Shown here: in pieces, positions 24,731-38,100 of the stretch | Layout of the letters: each line of letters begins with the position of its first letter | Position numbering within the stretch: position 1 is the first letter of the stretch | Origin: Sisyra terminalis | Lineage: Eukaryota; Arthropoda; Insecta; Neuroptera; Sisyridae | Assembly: GCA_958496175.1 (NCBI GenBank) | Contig: OY292275.1 | Span: forward strand, 52,963,701 to 53,027,700 | Direction of reading: 5' to 3' | Length of the DNA stretch: 64,000 nt | Notes under the pieces: model-generated | Told to the model about the DNA's origin: nothing | The model's input: only the letters and a program-made list of their open reading frames with translations | Databases searched by the model: none | Position numbers and translations under genes: made by a program

Positions 24731-24979
24731 TTAAGCATTCATGTTTTCGCCATAATAATGTTTCGTAAAATTTGAACTTGATTTCCTGAGTGTATGTTCC
24801 TTAAATCTAGTCCTGAAAGATCTACCAATTTGGTCAATATAGAATTTTTCCCATGAAGCACCTTTAGTTTTATATATTACGGTTTTATTTTTTGGTGTAA
24901 TTTGGTTGTTCTCCAATGGCTTAAAATTTTTCTTCATGTTGTTATTTTTTGAAAATGTGATGCAAATATTATTTTTCAT
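24731..24979 (-). pseudogene. GIY-YIG endonuclease segment of the Penelope-like element
   Basis: The 82-codon frame contains TVIYKTKG, then KFYIDQIGRSFRTRFKEH, the GIY-YIG core with the conserved GRS..TRF..H pattern. Usual features missing are the CxxC pair before KFY and the Gly of YIG (here Asp). It lies downstream of the RT in element orientation, as expected for Penelope-like elements. Confidence 0.85.
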
Positions 24980-25272
24980 TAAAAAGTTGGTGATTGTAGT
25001 ACTAAATATTTTATTGAAATTTGATATTATATATTTCTTCTTTTCTTTTTGTGGAGTTGGAAGAGTTGAATTTTTAGTAAATTTCGATATTATGTTATCT
25101 ACAATTGAGCTGTGAAATGAAGTATTATGGATAGTTGTGCTCGTAATTGTTGGTTTTATGTATATATTGCATTACAACTTTCCATTTTCTTCGGTAATTG
25201 TTGTGTTTTAAAAATTAATAGTTCCATTGAGTTCGTATTCTGAAATGAATTTTATTTTTAGATTAATTTTAT

Positions 25273-26180
25273 TTAGATCGGATACCATATTGTCAATCTG
25301 CCAAGTAGTTCCACTAAATAATATAAATTTATCATTAACATATCTTCCATTATATATTCTTTATTTTTGTAGGTACTGTTCATAATATATTTATTTTCAA
25401 AGTGGTTCATATAAACGGCGACTATAAGTCCTGATAAAGGAGAACCCATGCCCAAGCCTTTCTTTTAGTGATAACATTTTTGATATAAAGTGAAATAATT
25501 TTGTCGTAAGAGGGTGGTTAACAAATTCATTATATCGTTGATTACCATGTAATCACATATTTTTAATGTAATTGGATTTTATTCTACAATTTTGATTGTT
25601 TCTTCAACAGGGATATTTGTATATAAGTTAACAATGTCAAGTGATTTCATTTTGATGTTTTGTATTAGTTTCAGGATTTTAGTATTGTTTATTAATTCAA
25701 ATGTGTTTTCTAATGGATAATTTTCTTTGCTTTTGATGCCAGCTTCGATGATTTGTACAAATTTTTTGCCTTACCAATATCCAGGAGCAAGTTTGTAATC
25801 CACTACCGGTCTCATTGGTATATTTACTTTATGGGTTTTGGGTAAACCATGAAATTTCAAAGCTTGAGCTTTATGGGCTTGAGGATTTTTTTTGAAAATT
25901 TTCGCTCAAAACAATAGTTGCTTTCATTTATGATCTTATATAAAATTTTAGTGAAGTTCGGAGTTGGATCTTCCTTCATGAAAATTATATTGTTTGCTTT
26001 TTTTATTTGTTCCGTTTTATTTGTATATTAATCTTTGTTAACGATTACAATGATCTTTCCTTTATCGACTCTTGTGATATAAGCGTTATTTTTGTGTAGT
26101 TTTTCTTTTATATTAGATGGAATGAAAATTTAATTTTCCAACAATTTGTTTACAATTGACACAATAATCAATGTCATATT
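25273..26180 (-). pseudogene. Reverse transcriptase domain of the Penelope-like element (pseudogene)
   Basis: Telomerase-related RT typical of Penelope elements. Recognisable motifs are spread over at least two reading frames, with in-frame stops after the APGYW and TIKIVE segments. The YVDD to YVND change removes one of the metal-binding aspartates. The longest surviving minus frame (25273-25455) begins MGMGSPLSGLI and soon leaves the correct frame. Confidence 0.85.
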
Positions 26181-29100
26181 CAATAAAGAAACTGAGTTAT
26201 AGGGCAAACATAATTATTCATTAATACTTTAATATCATTTATAACTTAATATTAGATTTATATTTTAACATTTAAGATGAATGTCCTTTAAAATAGTGAA
26301 ACAATAAACTAGTTCAATATTTTCCATTCTTCTTTACCATTAAAAGTTATTAAGTATTTTAGGTTCTTTAGGGTGTCTATGGGGTTCATTTTTAACACAT
26401 TTTACGAAGATTTCAAAATAGGTTCATTTAATAATAATGATATCCTTAATTTTTCCTTAATATTTCTGGTTTAAATGAAAAAAAAAAACATTTTTATCAA
26501 ATGATTATAAGTCATTTACAGGAAACGATTTTAGAAAGATTAGTTTTAGAAAGAAGTTTAATAGATTGAAAAAATTACTAGGTTTTATCAACAAATTCAT
26601 TGGTTCTTTACAGGAGCATAAAAATTTATAAATGTTGGTATTGATCAAGGTTTAAAAAATAAACAGGTGGCCTCATGCGCTACGTGACGTTTCCAGAAGA
26701 AATTCGTATATATCTTCAGTCTGATTCAAATTTCAAAATTCTTCGTATGACGTCATTTTTTTTTCTAACGGGGCAACCTGTGTAATTTATAAACCTTGGG
26801 TATTGATGGGTGTTTAAATTAAATTTGTGTTTCGTCTCTTTCGAGACTTTTTCAAGTACTCGATAACGAATTATTATCTCAGTACTAAGGTTAAAATTTA
26901 CAGGATATGAAAATAATAAATAGCAATCCAAGCATCCATAAAAACCAACATTTATTTATAAATATGGGTATGAATAGAGTAAATCACTTCAAATGTGTAA
27001 ATGATATAACTAATTACAAAGATAGCGTAAAAGTATTCCAAAAAAAAATATCAGAAATATGAGTATCGGAATGGAGATTTAAAAATTCAAAACGGTATTT
27101 CGGGAGTAAAGTTAGGGAAGTACATGAATGAAATATATTTATTGACAAGATGATATTGAATTTTATTCATCCCTGTGAAAGGTCGCAGTGATATCGCACA
27201 CGCTACGATACGATATATATGGCGTTGATATAATAATGCAAGTTATTATTAAATAAAACATATGAATTGGAAGCAGAAAGAAGACATATGTATGTGTGTT
27301 GTAAGAGAGCAATTGAAATGATGAACGGTTATTGCGTGCACCAAATAAAATGTGTTTGTCGGGCCATATAGCCGATATTTCCAGTAAACTAATCCTAACT
27401 CAGGGGCCGCGTGTGCTTTCGTTTCCTGAAGTCCACGAACACTGTCGACTTCCGCTTTACATCAAAATCGGTCGACTATAAAAACCCATTGACATTTTCG
27501 AAACACAAAAATTGTCTAAAAAAATTATTGAATCATAATTAATCTCAATTACTAATAGAAAATAACTATTGATTGAATTTTGGTCGTATTAACTGTTCTT
27601 ATGAAACAATATCTCATTAAACAACAAACATCATCATCGTTTATGAGGGTGAATTTGCTGACCTTGCTAGCCACTAACAATTGGCACCTATGAGGAGAAT
27701 GAGGAAGGGACTCACGTTTCAGTGTACACATGGATACATTATATCAGAGTTGTTGGAAATCAATGAGCATGAACCACGGAATGTGGGGTCAGTTGAAGCC
27801 ATCGGAACTAATCGGAGGTGATGATGAATGAGATGGTCATCGATCACATCACTACTGACATTACAAGGTGTTAAAGTACGATCCTTTAAAGGTCACAACC
27901 ATTGCACACAAACGTGAGCAGTCAATCGTTTTACGAAAGCTGTCAGCTTATTGAAATAAAAATTAACTTCATTACAAAACCCTTCTATTTGTTTTGTGAA
28001 GTTCGAACTAATTTCAATTTGCTTACATTAAACAAATTCCAAAAACAAATAAACGGAAAGTTTATTACAAATCTAGAAACGGCATTTAATATCAATTTAT
28101 TTGCATTCTCGTATGAAATTAAATATCTTTATCAACAATGTAGAGCGTATGTTAACTGTTACCTATAAATTTTTGCCTGCAGATAGAAATGATTTTGTAG
28201 TAGTAATCTAGTCTCAACTGACAACAAAGCTTTGAGCTTGATAATCAGCTTTATGAAACGACAATAAAATGTACATGTTGATGACGCTCATACGCAGCAA
28301 TCGTAACCAGCGGAGCAATTAATGACATTTTATGTGGAGAATCCCTGAGGACACGGTGTGACGTGGAGCACCATCTCCTAGGAGTTATGGCGATCAGACG
28401 CGCCGATATCAGCACCCCTACATCATCCCCAATTGTTCAACAATTATTGAGAGATAAAAATAATAACATTATCTGAAGAATACTTGCACGTCCCTTTTTA
28501 TTTCTGATTGGGGTTGATAACGAAACGGAAAACTTATTTTCTCGTATAATATGATATATTGAATAATAGTTACAGTTTGGTTGTTTTATTGAGAGTCATT
28601 ACAGTTTTATTTATTTTCATTTTTTATGGTGGCCAATTCATTGCCATCGTCACGAATTATTCGAACTTTAAAAAGGATACAACCGATGAAAAATTGTTAG
28701 TTTTTCCAGCAAATATAAACGGGACTAACTTTCCATATTTGTATTAGATAGATTTACATTGTCGAATGGCTAAAATTATAAAGTATCAATCTTCAAATGC
28801 TCATTTTCGGAAAGTTTTTAAATTTTTCAAAGAATTTAACCCAATTGTTAAAAGATAAACTTACATGCTACAGTGTTTTATCCTAAAAAAATATTTTCCT
28901 GTTTTCCTTGATTTCATGAGTTATTAAATCTATTTCTTAGATAAATTTAAAGGGCTCAGAAAAATGTTTTACTAATTATTTAAGCCAAGGAAATCCATTC
29001 TAAGAAATTGTTTTTAATCCGGAAACTTCGATTTTCCGTTCGTGATTCTCGATTTTCTGGGATCAAAAAAATATAAAAAAATATTCCCAATGCACTACTT

Positions 29101-29480
29101 GCTAGAAGAACTCTTACCCTCTAGTTCTGTCGCCAGTTCCAATTGGCCAGTTCTACCTCTGAGATAATCCTACCACACAGGAATTCCCAGTTCATGTCCA
29201 GGTGACCCGAAAAAGCTGAGATGCCTTTGAGTCATAGCTGGGTAACCGAAAGGACCTTAAAGGTAGTTTTTTCCCCCGCCGAATTTTCTTCATGTACTTA
29301 TCTCTATAGTTTGGAGATGCTTTCTTGAATTGCAATACAAAATTAACAGTTCTACCAGAACTCTTATATCGTTTCTTTCTTAGTTTAGAAATCTTTTATT
29401 ATGGTCTTTAATAGACCATAATAAAATGACCTTTACAAATTTGCATGATAATCATGACCTTTGCAAATTTGCCTCTTGAG
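26181..29480. other. Non-coding stretch with GC-richer islands
   Basis: AT-rich DNA. Islands at about 27370-27480, 27620-27900 and 28260-28440 are GC-richer, carry no frame and resemble candidate enhancers. The last contains TATCAGCACCCC and GTGACGTGGAGC. Part of 29090-29310 is GC-richer and may belong to the minus-strand LINE relic. Short frames at 27902-28168 and 28559-28747 are not supported as genes. Confidence 0.4.
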
Positions 29481-30720
29481 TGGATATTACTGGTTTATAT
29501 TTGCTCATTTTGGAACATTTGGCTTTTCATTATAATTTGTGTACATATAGCACACCTATAGCCGGTTCTAGACCCATAAGTATGATACTTGAGTCTGCTT
29601 TGGCAAGCCCATTAGCCTCTTTACTACATTTGAAACCAACATATTGGGGCATCTAGACAAATGATAATTTTTGGAATTCCACCAACTGGGTAAAACATGT
29701 TTTGTATTCTCATACCAATTTGGAGTTTTTCTGATGAGATTCGGTCACTTCAATTGCTCCAATCGTTTTTTTTATTCTAATATATTTGTCTCCTTTTGTC
29801 GTGTAGGGATATGATGAAATCGTAGACTTAAATTTAGAATATAGTAGGAATTTTCCTTAGACCGATAACTATTCATTTTCTATACATTTTCCTACCCCCG
29901 TAAAACGATCCATATATTCACCGATAGCCAGGCCGTATTGAAAGCACTAGCCAAACCACAGCCCAGATCAGCTCTAAACTAATCTGGGAATATATGGAAA
30001 CCCCTACAAATCTGGCTACCAAAGACAAAGTAAACTTGGGATGAGTTCCAGGGCATAAGAGTATCAAATATAATGAAAAGGCTGACGCCCTTGCCCAAAA
30101 AGAATCCCAATCACTCTTCACAGGTCCAGAACCTGTACTTGGAGTTACAAAGTCGGCAATGAAAAATGCCATCAAGGAATAGGCTTACAAAAACAACTGC
30201 AAAAAATGAAAGAACACTTTTGGACAAAAGCAAAGTAAAAGGGTGATGAGACAATCATCGTAAAAATTAACTACTGAAATACTTGATCTTACAAGAAAAC
30301 AAGGCAGAATGGTAACGGGTCTAATAACCAGCGACAGCGGAATAAAGATCTACCTCCATCCAATGGGATTAGATGTGGATAACCCAAAAAATCAGGCAGA
30401 AGAAGAAACCATTTCTCATGTTCTATGGGAATGTAGTGCTCCGAAAAAATGGAGACATAAGGAACTGGGATAAGAAGTCCTGGAACTGAAATTTTTGGAA
30501 AGCACCTAGTGCGATGAGAGCTGAGGTTTACTTAGCTGCTTGATCTTAATTAGGTGAATTAGGGACCTAGGAAAGCACAATAAGCCTTAAAGCTGCATTG
30601 TTGAGGCTCAATCAACTTCATCCTGGATAACTTCACTTAATAAAAAAAAATTCCTACCCCAACATTAGTTATTGATTCATCAGTGCACCATACTATGTTA
30701 TTTTTCTTTTGTGAATCGCC
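29480..30720 (-). pseudogene. Old LINE relic, RNase H domain, split by a younger LINE
   Basis: On the minus strand the domain starts near 30693 with VWCTDESITNVGVG (the usual TDGS-type start), is interrupted at the GGGGTAGGAA site, and resumes at 29888. It ends with SKEANGLAKADSSI and GLEPAIGV (29550-29650). Stops and frameshifts are many. The C-terminal words match those of the younger LINE on the other strand, so the two belong to related RNase H-bearing non-LTR families. Confidence 0.7.
29899..30650 (+). mobile_element. 5'-truncated LINE, 752 bp, with poly(A) and 10-bp target duplication
   Basis: TTCCTACCCC flanks both ends (29889-29898 and 30651-30660), and the 3' end is poly(A). The content is the 3' part of a non-LTR ORF2. 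The RNase H motif IHIFTDSQAVLKALAK comes first. VPGHKS and NEKADALAQKES follow, where the usual Trp before VPGH is now a stop. Then comes the GPEPVLGV linker, and finally a SHVLWEC-type C-terminal zinc-knuckle-like motif. Several stops are present. The minus frame at 29918-30175 is its shadow. Confidence 0.9.
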
Positions 30721-32874
30721 TCTTTGACTTATGTTATTCTCTCGGAAAGCATTTCAAAAGTCAATCTGTTTTTATTGTTGTCTTATAAAATCCATAAGTT
30801 AGGAAGAACATTTAAATGGTTTAGGTTGTTTTCTTGGGGTTTCTATTTAATAGTAATTTGCAGTTTTTTTATATATTTTACCTGCATGTCTATTTTTGAG
30901 ATCAAACTCTTTTTATAAATAAAAAAAACGAAAATTTTATTATATTCTGAACCACTTGATTTAAACATGTATTCTCATAGTAAATCCAATAGAGCTTTTT
31001 GTCGTAGATTCAACTTTTAGTGCGATGTACCACCTATACCATTGTTTTATTTCTTTTTTATAAATAATCTTTTATATAAGAAAATAACAAAAAAAATAGA
31101 TTTTTACTTAAAACCAAACGTAAACGTTTGCCATATATATCCAATTTTCATCCCTATTAAGCAAGCTTGAAATTTATAGTAAAATTATTTAACTTGAAAA
31201 TTGATAATGGAGATGCAACTACCGTGCAACGAGTGACGTGTGAACTATACATCACTCTGCCGAGGGGCTGATAAAGCCTCCCCATTCTGTTAATACAATT
31301 TTTAATACATCAATCTTCTGCGGTATAGAGGAAACCATCTGAAAACTGGCAAAGAAAAATGTATTTATCAAAATCAATTTTATAGGCTTGAAGAATATAT
31401 ATGTTCAGTGCTCACATTCCTTCAAATTGAACTACTTTAAGCCCAACTACTCTCACATATAGGAGAACACATCGAGTTTTCCGTGTTAATTAGTTTCATA
31501 ACGTGAAATAACGCAAGTATCATTGAACAAATTTAGTAATTTTGGCTAGTGCTTAATTTAAATCCCAAGCAGATGCTTAAAAATTTATAGCGTATAAATA
31601 AAAAATCAGCTCTCTAATTTTTTTTTTGTATGTGAACCGTATTCACATGTTTCGGAACGTAAAAATGAAATTTATATTTTTTAAGTGGAAACGATAGACA
31701 GTAACTAAATTCAACATTTCCGTATGGAAACCGACTGAGGAAAAAATTATTAATTTTATTTTTCCGGTGAGGTAATAAAAACTCTACGCGAATATACGGC
31801 TTGAGCTTTTTTTTACCGAACACAAAGCTGATGGCATCCCTCGTTTCGTTTGCATTGCGACCATCATATCCTCAGCATATATGTATATATCTTCACATGT
31901 TAAAAATTGGAATATTTATTGCACAAAACATATTTTTCATTTTCAAATGGCCTCTGATGGATAATCGTTTTGAAATGGTTTTTTTAGTTATGATTTTCTT
32001 GGTATTTTAAAAGAAAAATGGCAAAGAGTTTTATGGTTTCTTAAGCGATGCATATCTTTCAGATTAATTAACTAGAATAATATTTTGATAGACTCCCATA
32101 AGTTTTCCACCGATATGTTTCAGTTGACTGATAAAATATATGTAATATCTAAAGATTATTAAGATCAATCAGTTGCAGACGGATGTTTATTAATGATTTT
32201 CATAATATTGATACTCGGTCCTATTAGGCTAGACATGTTAACATTTGTTTTGAGATAGTACGCTCAATAACTTGACTTTGGCTGTAATGAAACTACTATT
32301 TACCGAGAAATATAGAAGTTGGCATACGGCATATGATAACGACAGCAATAGTAGAGTATTGTCAGGGGGTGGGTGGCAGCATTGGCGGCAACGTGTATTT
32401 ATTTTTGACCGTCTTGTGCCGGGAGCAAACACCGCTTGCTCAACCCTATCCCGCCATTGTAGTGGTTTTTGGGGCTTTGTTATCGAGCACAAGGGGTGGC
32501 TGAAACCTCAGGTTGGGATCAGCAAACAAGAATGCTAGCAATGCTGATATGCACCCCACATCACCATTACTTTCGTACGTTTCATGTTACAGCCTCCATA
32601 CTCCACCTTGTTATCTAGTACATCTCATATGAATTATTAGTTTTAACACAGATATTGAATTCAGTCCCTTCAAGGATCCTCAAAAAATATTTGCTTAATT
32701 TTTTTTTCATTTTAAAAGCCAAAAATATTTGGTGAACATTTACAAAAAAAAAAACATAATGGACATACCCAACCAAACATTCTACTCATTCCTTCCCTTA
32801 TCACATCTTACTGGTACCTATATTACCCTTAAAAATTAATCAAAACTTAATATTTTCATTTTTTTTACTTTCAG
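30721..32874. other. Non-coding stretch upstream of the small exon
   Basis: AT-rich apart from a GC-richer island at 32310-32540 that is open on both strands without recognised similarity. The island is probably regulatory sequence. The polypyrimidine tract and branch region of the 32875 acceptor lie at the end. The missing upstream exon was not found here. Confidence 0.4.
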
Positions 32875-32945
32875 ATTGATGAAAGAACGCGCTCATTGCG
32901 GGCTTCACGACCTATTCAATATTCAACAGGAAAAGACGAACAAGG
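32875..32945 (+). CDS. Internal coding exon, 71 bp, of the serine-rich nuclear protein gene
   Basis: The exon is preceded by a strong polypyrimidine tract ending in TTTCAG and followed by GTAAGT. Reading from its first base gives 23 codons plus two bases (IDERTRSLRASRPIQYSTGK, then DEQG). The +2 frame has a stop, and the +1 frame would run into a stop soon after joining the next exon. Only the chosen frame keeps the exon at 60960 open: the two leftover bases GG plus its first base G give Gly. The peptide is basic and has no domain I can name. The previous exon must end on a complete codon and was not found in the 32.8 kb upstream, so it lies there unrecognised or outside the window. Splicing over 28 kb is inferred from phase and has no transcript support here. 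Confidence 0.72.
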
Positions 32946-34654
32946 GTAAGTACAAATTACACACCTTTCAAACACGTTTGTAGAAAACATTTTAAAAATA
33001 ATAGGGATGTTCAATCATTCTGAACAGTTTTGGTATTTTTAATTTTATAAAACATAATGCTTCCTTTTTTGTCTTAGAATCTTTAATTTCCATTTGCACC
33101 CCTTAAGTTCTTAAGTAATTTTTACGCAAGCTTTTTACAATATTTAATCGCAAAATCAAAAATAAAAGTAATTGATTAAGGAGCTTTTTTACTTTAATAT
33201 CATTTATTGGGAACTAACCACTTTGGTCATGCCATCTGGTGGCAAAAAAATAGCTTTTGTAGGCACTTTAATATACAACTATATCAAGTAGTTAACTATA
33301 ATTAAATTAAAAATCAAACACAATTTTTTGAATTGAAAAGTCCTTGTATAAAAATAGCAGAACTTTATGCTATGAATGATTATAGTAGTAAATCCCATAA
33401 AAATGAAGAAATAAGTTTTCTCGCTATACTCAAGTCGAATAGCAATTTTGTTTTTATCAAAATTTTTTATGGAAAGAAACCAAAAGTTTTTCCCCACTTT
33501 TAAAACTAACCCTTGTATTTCGTGAGGCTTTTTTATATGAGAAAATTGTAAACAAAACGCTATAAAACTCACCACATTTAATTAAGTAAATTTCAAGCTT
33601 TAAGAATTATTTCTACGTTAATTACATTTTTTGACCTGTATTTGATTCAATCATGCCCAAAAATCTCATTTTAAGGAAATTAAAATAATAATACAAGTTA
33701 ATGTAAACTTATGGGCAATTCTTTGGTTGCACATAATACATAGCCATGTTTTTTAAGCCGTGCCTTTTGGTCAGTTCTCAATTTTAATTGATTTTATTTC
33801 CTTGCTAATCGATTTTTAAAAGCATATCCGTCACTGATAAACACTTCGATCCATACTGTTGAAAAATTTGATCTATGATTCAAAAACTATGATTACCATT
33901 TCTTTTTATTCCTAGGATAATTTTTCTATTTTTTAGGAGCTTTTTTTTAAATTTCGGCATTTAAAGTGTTATGAGTTTTTTGATCTTTAATTTATAAATA
34001 GTACATTTTAGGAAATTAAGTTTTTGATGCAACTGCCCTGTTTCTATAACGAACATAAGAAAATTATTTTTTTCTTTTTTTGGCTCTGTTATCGTTTTAT
34101 AGTATTTATAGGCTTAAGGAAATCAAGGATTCTTAACTGTTGGTGACATTAATTTGTCGGTATTTTCTTAAATTATTTGTTATCTACAAAATTTTGACAA
34201 CATAATGTACTGCAATAACGTAAATTAACGTTTAGCTAATGAAAGTTTGACTTTTCTCTATGAATTTTATATTCTATGGCTCTGTGCAATGCTATAACTT
34301 CCAAAAGGTGAAATCATTTGATTTTTGAGATACTTTTGTGATTGTAGAATATATTAGATTCAAATCTATTTAAAATCTTAAACAATTTAACTTGTAACAA
34401 TAAAATCTTTCCCTATTTAGGAACAAATTTTTATATTAAATATATATCTAATATGAAGAAATTTGAAATTTGGCAATAACAACTTGGAAAATCCTTTGGT
34501 GTGGGATTTACCAATATTTTTCTGCAAGATACAAATCTTTAATTTGGTCATATCTTTTAAAATCTTATATGATTCAGTAGTTACATGTTAAAAGTTAAAA
34601 AAACTTCATTTTTCTATATATTAGTGACCCAACGGTGAGGTACCCTGATACCCG

Positions 34655-35185
34655 CTAAAGCTGTCAAAGATACTTTGATACTTTTTTTTTAATTTTCGAA
34701 AGTTACTTTAGGTCTTTAATTACTTTTAAAGGAAAAAAACTTAAATACTTATCTTCAATTGAATTTAAAGATACTTAAAAAATATTTTTTAGGTATTAGG
34801 TACACTATGAACGTAATAAGTTTCGTAACGTTTGAGGTAAAGTCGCTTGGTAACAATATAATACAATTTATATCTTTATAAATTTAGCAAAAAGGAAAGT
34901 ATGTGTATCTAATTCCCTGTAAACATAACACACTTTAAAAACGTTAGAAGAATATTATAAGAGATATAAAATGAGTCTTAATGATCAAAACAAAATAAAA
35001 TTCTGTATCTTATCTCTCAGTACCTCTTTTGGTTTTAAATTAATTTTTGGTATCTAAGATTAATTTAAAAATTACAAAATACACTTTCTTTTAAAAAGTG
35101 TTTAAGATATTAGTATGTTTTTGCCACAAATAAAGAAATTTAGATATGGGATCTTAAATATTTCAAGGTAGTAAAGTAACTTTAA
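34655..35185. repeat. Dispersed repeat D, copy 2
   Basis: Begins GCTGTCAAAGATACTTTGA and ends GTAAAGTAACTTTAAAGC, so its ends are imperfect inverted copies. It aligns to 5185-5935 but lacks the hAT-like insertion. Confidence 0.5.
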
Positions 35186-38100
35186 AGCTGGGAATCATTG
35201 AAATAATCAATGAAATAAAATTATTCAATATTCTTACTAAGATTTTGATTCAATTAGAACTCTTATACTAGATAAATAACAAATTTAAATCAATTTTTAA
35301 GCGTCCCTTTTTCCGTACAAACAATGTTCTTACTAAATTGCTATTTCCTCGTAAACAACTTCCAATATAAACCCCAAAATGACTGAAAAAAAGTGCTTTT
35401 ATTCCAATTAAAGACTAATACTAAGACTCACAAAAAAATCGACCTCCATTTTAAAAGAAATTCAAAAAAAAAAATATTTATATTTTCAAAAAAAAAAAAA
35501 GATAACAACAAATAAAATATCCGGATAAAGTGTATGGAGGGTGTCTTAAATGCACAATAGATTATAGTGAGTGTAACATATGTTACACCCTCCTAATGGG
35601 ACATTATTCTGGCGCTGATTTACACGAACGCATATATTCACTTAGCAAGAAAGCTTTGTAAAAAGCTAAGACATTGTCTTCACCCGTTATGAATACTAAA
35701 CAACTTCTTTAAACTTCAAAAAAAAAACGACAAAATTGTGCTTCAAAAGAAAAAAAAAATAGGACAAAACCTTTCATCTAAATTTAAATTATTTATAAAA
35801 AAAAAAAGAAGTTAAATTTGATACTTGAAGTTTCTTTTTAAGTAATCTTAAACATTTTCTTTGATTTCCTGATTTTTGCATAAAATAAATGAGGTGTCCA
35901 ATCGAAAATTTATTCGAAACTCAAACGATACATACAATTATATACATATCAGAGTTGAATCGAAGGTGGTCGGTTGGGATATACGTGAGAGCTTTTGTAA
36001 GGAAACGTAAGCGGTATATCAAATACTGGCAATAAAACACTCATTGACACCTGGTTAAAAAAGCTGCTGACGCACGTATGCTTTATTGAAGTCCGATCGG
36101 CTGTAAGGATGGGTTTGAGGGCATAATCTCGATTGATATATAACTTTCTCTGGTACAGATAAGGCAATATTTTCGTTTTAATTTTTTTTTTTTTAAACTA
36201 TGAGTAATTTTATTAAATTTACTTGCAAAATGATGTAGAATGCGATTTATAAATTGGAAATTTGGAAAAATTTATGCTTGAATGTAGGGAAATAATTTTG
36301 AAAAGCGTGAGCTTTAGCTTATATTTAAAATGAATATGTGAAAAGACTTCATAAAGTTGGGATTTTCTGCGTGTATAAAGTTCTTACCTCATGTCGCGTA
36401 AATCAAGCTGGGGTGTATTTCACATCACAAGTTAGTGATAAATCAGTGGTAGCATTCCAAAGAAGCGGGAATATAGCAAAACGGTGGAAGTCCACACAGC
36501 CCTTCGTTTAGTCTCGGACGTTTCACCACCACCGTCACCCATTCTGCCACCCCCATTTGCCACCACCCGTCAAACCCTCTTTTTCTCTAAAATATAAAGA
36601 ACATCTGCAGATTGAACTTATTTTCTTTCCCTGTTCGACTCGTGGCTGAATGGAAACGTTGTCCTTTGTAAACGTAACTATTTAGCGTGAATTTATGAAT
36701 ACACACAAACATAAATTAAACGTGTATCAAAGTTTTGCCTGTCATTTGTTCAATAAAATAGCGAAAAAATGTCGTTTTTTATCATGATTATTGCCCATAA
36801 ATAACGTGCTACACAATTTGGTGCATTGCGCTAATGAGTAAGCTCTAAATAAGTGTTTTCACTTAAGACGGAACGGAGCTTTCGCGTACATAACTGCAAC
36901 GAATAAGTTAATGTTTTAATTTCACGATATCAAACGACTGTTTATGTCCTCACTAGAGCTCTTTATATATATGCAAAGTATGGGTGAGGTGGAGGAAAAT
37001 GTTACCAGCCAGTTTATCAGATATATAAACCAGTCTACAACTCTGATTTCAATTGCTTCATGAATTTGCTACACAAACTTTAATGCAATTTATATCCAAA
37101 TTAAATAGAGATCTCATTTAGTTTGGTTCAATTCTACTATTGAAATTTCATGGGGTTTTTTTTTTGCCATACCCATTTTCGTCTCTGCTAATCCAATCAA
37201 TGCACCTGCATTTTTTTATGGTTCAAACAAAAAAACGAACATTTTAAACGGTAAGGTGAATTTAGAAAAAAATTTAAAAAAAATATCATTTGAAACTTTT
37301 CGTGGAAATCAAAGAAAATTCTGATTAAATCACATCGGATTCAATGGAATTTCAAATAGAAAAACAATATCTTCATAAATTTCACTAATCATTTGCATCT
37401 GTGACAAGTTTAGAGGGAATCGAATATGGAATGTTTGGCACAACCGAAGACTAAGAAGAAACATAAAGCTCCCGTTCTATCGATAAGGTATGGCACATCG
37501 ACTGCTTGCTATGTGGAGGTATACAAACAGGGGTGGTTTCAGTGTATATGTATGTGATAGAGCAATGATAGAGCTTTACATTGTAGCCAACTTAATCGAT
37601 ATGCATACAGACTGCAGCAATCAAATTAGAATTGGGGGAAAGAAAACACGAAAGACAGACGACGGACAGACGGGCGGACTCTCCCCAAATATATCTAAGG
37701 GATGATGCCGGAGTACATTCATACAACGTATCCAATAATTAGACCACTGAACGTACATATTTGCATTTGGTATTTTCCATTCTATTAAACTAAATGACTA
37801 CAATTCCATATTAAATATATTCCTATACACACCACAAAACTAAATTTTTCAATTAAAATATCCACCCGGCTAATATCCGCCAATATTATTCAACTTCAAA
37901 AGATTTTTAATTTCAATTTTAAACCGTCTTTCGCCAAATGAAACAAAAACAAAATACTTGTAGATTTGCATCCCTCTCACATACAGTGCAGTGAATCTAA
38001 AAATTTTCCGGAACTTAAATTAGTCAATTCGACCGATCGCATAAAAATAATACGACTGATTCGCATTTGAAATGAAAAAGAGGGAAACATCAGTGGAAAA

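Larger units (their letters stand above)
24466..26180 (-). mobile_element. Penelope-like retroelement, 5'-truncated and inactivated
   Basis: Read on the minus strand, fragments appear in the canonical Penelope order. An N-terminal region (ITRVDKGKIIVIVNKD) comes first, then RT motifs FHGLPKTHK and PMRPVVD (near 25800-25860), SLDIVNLYTNIP (about 25640), GMGSPLS (about 25440) and the catalytic box at 25331-25342. A GIY-YIG endonuclease segment follows (24731-24890), then a C-terminal tail and a hammerhead motif. Stops and frameshifts break the frame. The catalytic box reads YVND instead of YVDD. In the endonuclease, GQ is replaced by DQ and the usual cysteines are gone. The copy cannot be autonomous. 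Confidence 0.9.

Noticed and set aside
29918..30175. Minus-strand 85-codon frame
   Set aside because: It is antisense to the RNase H segment of the inserted LINE, whose motifs read on the + strand.
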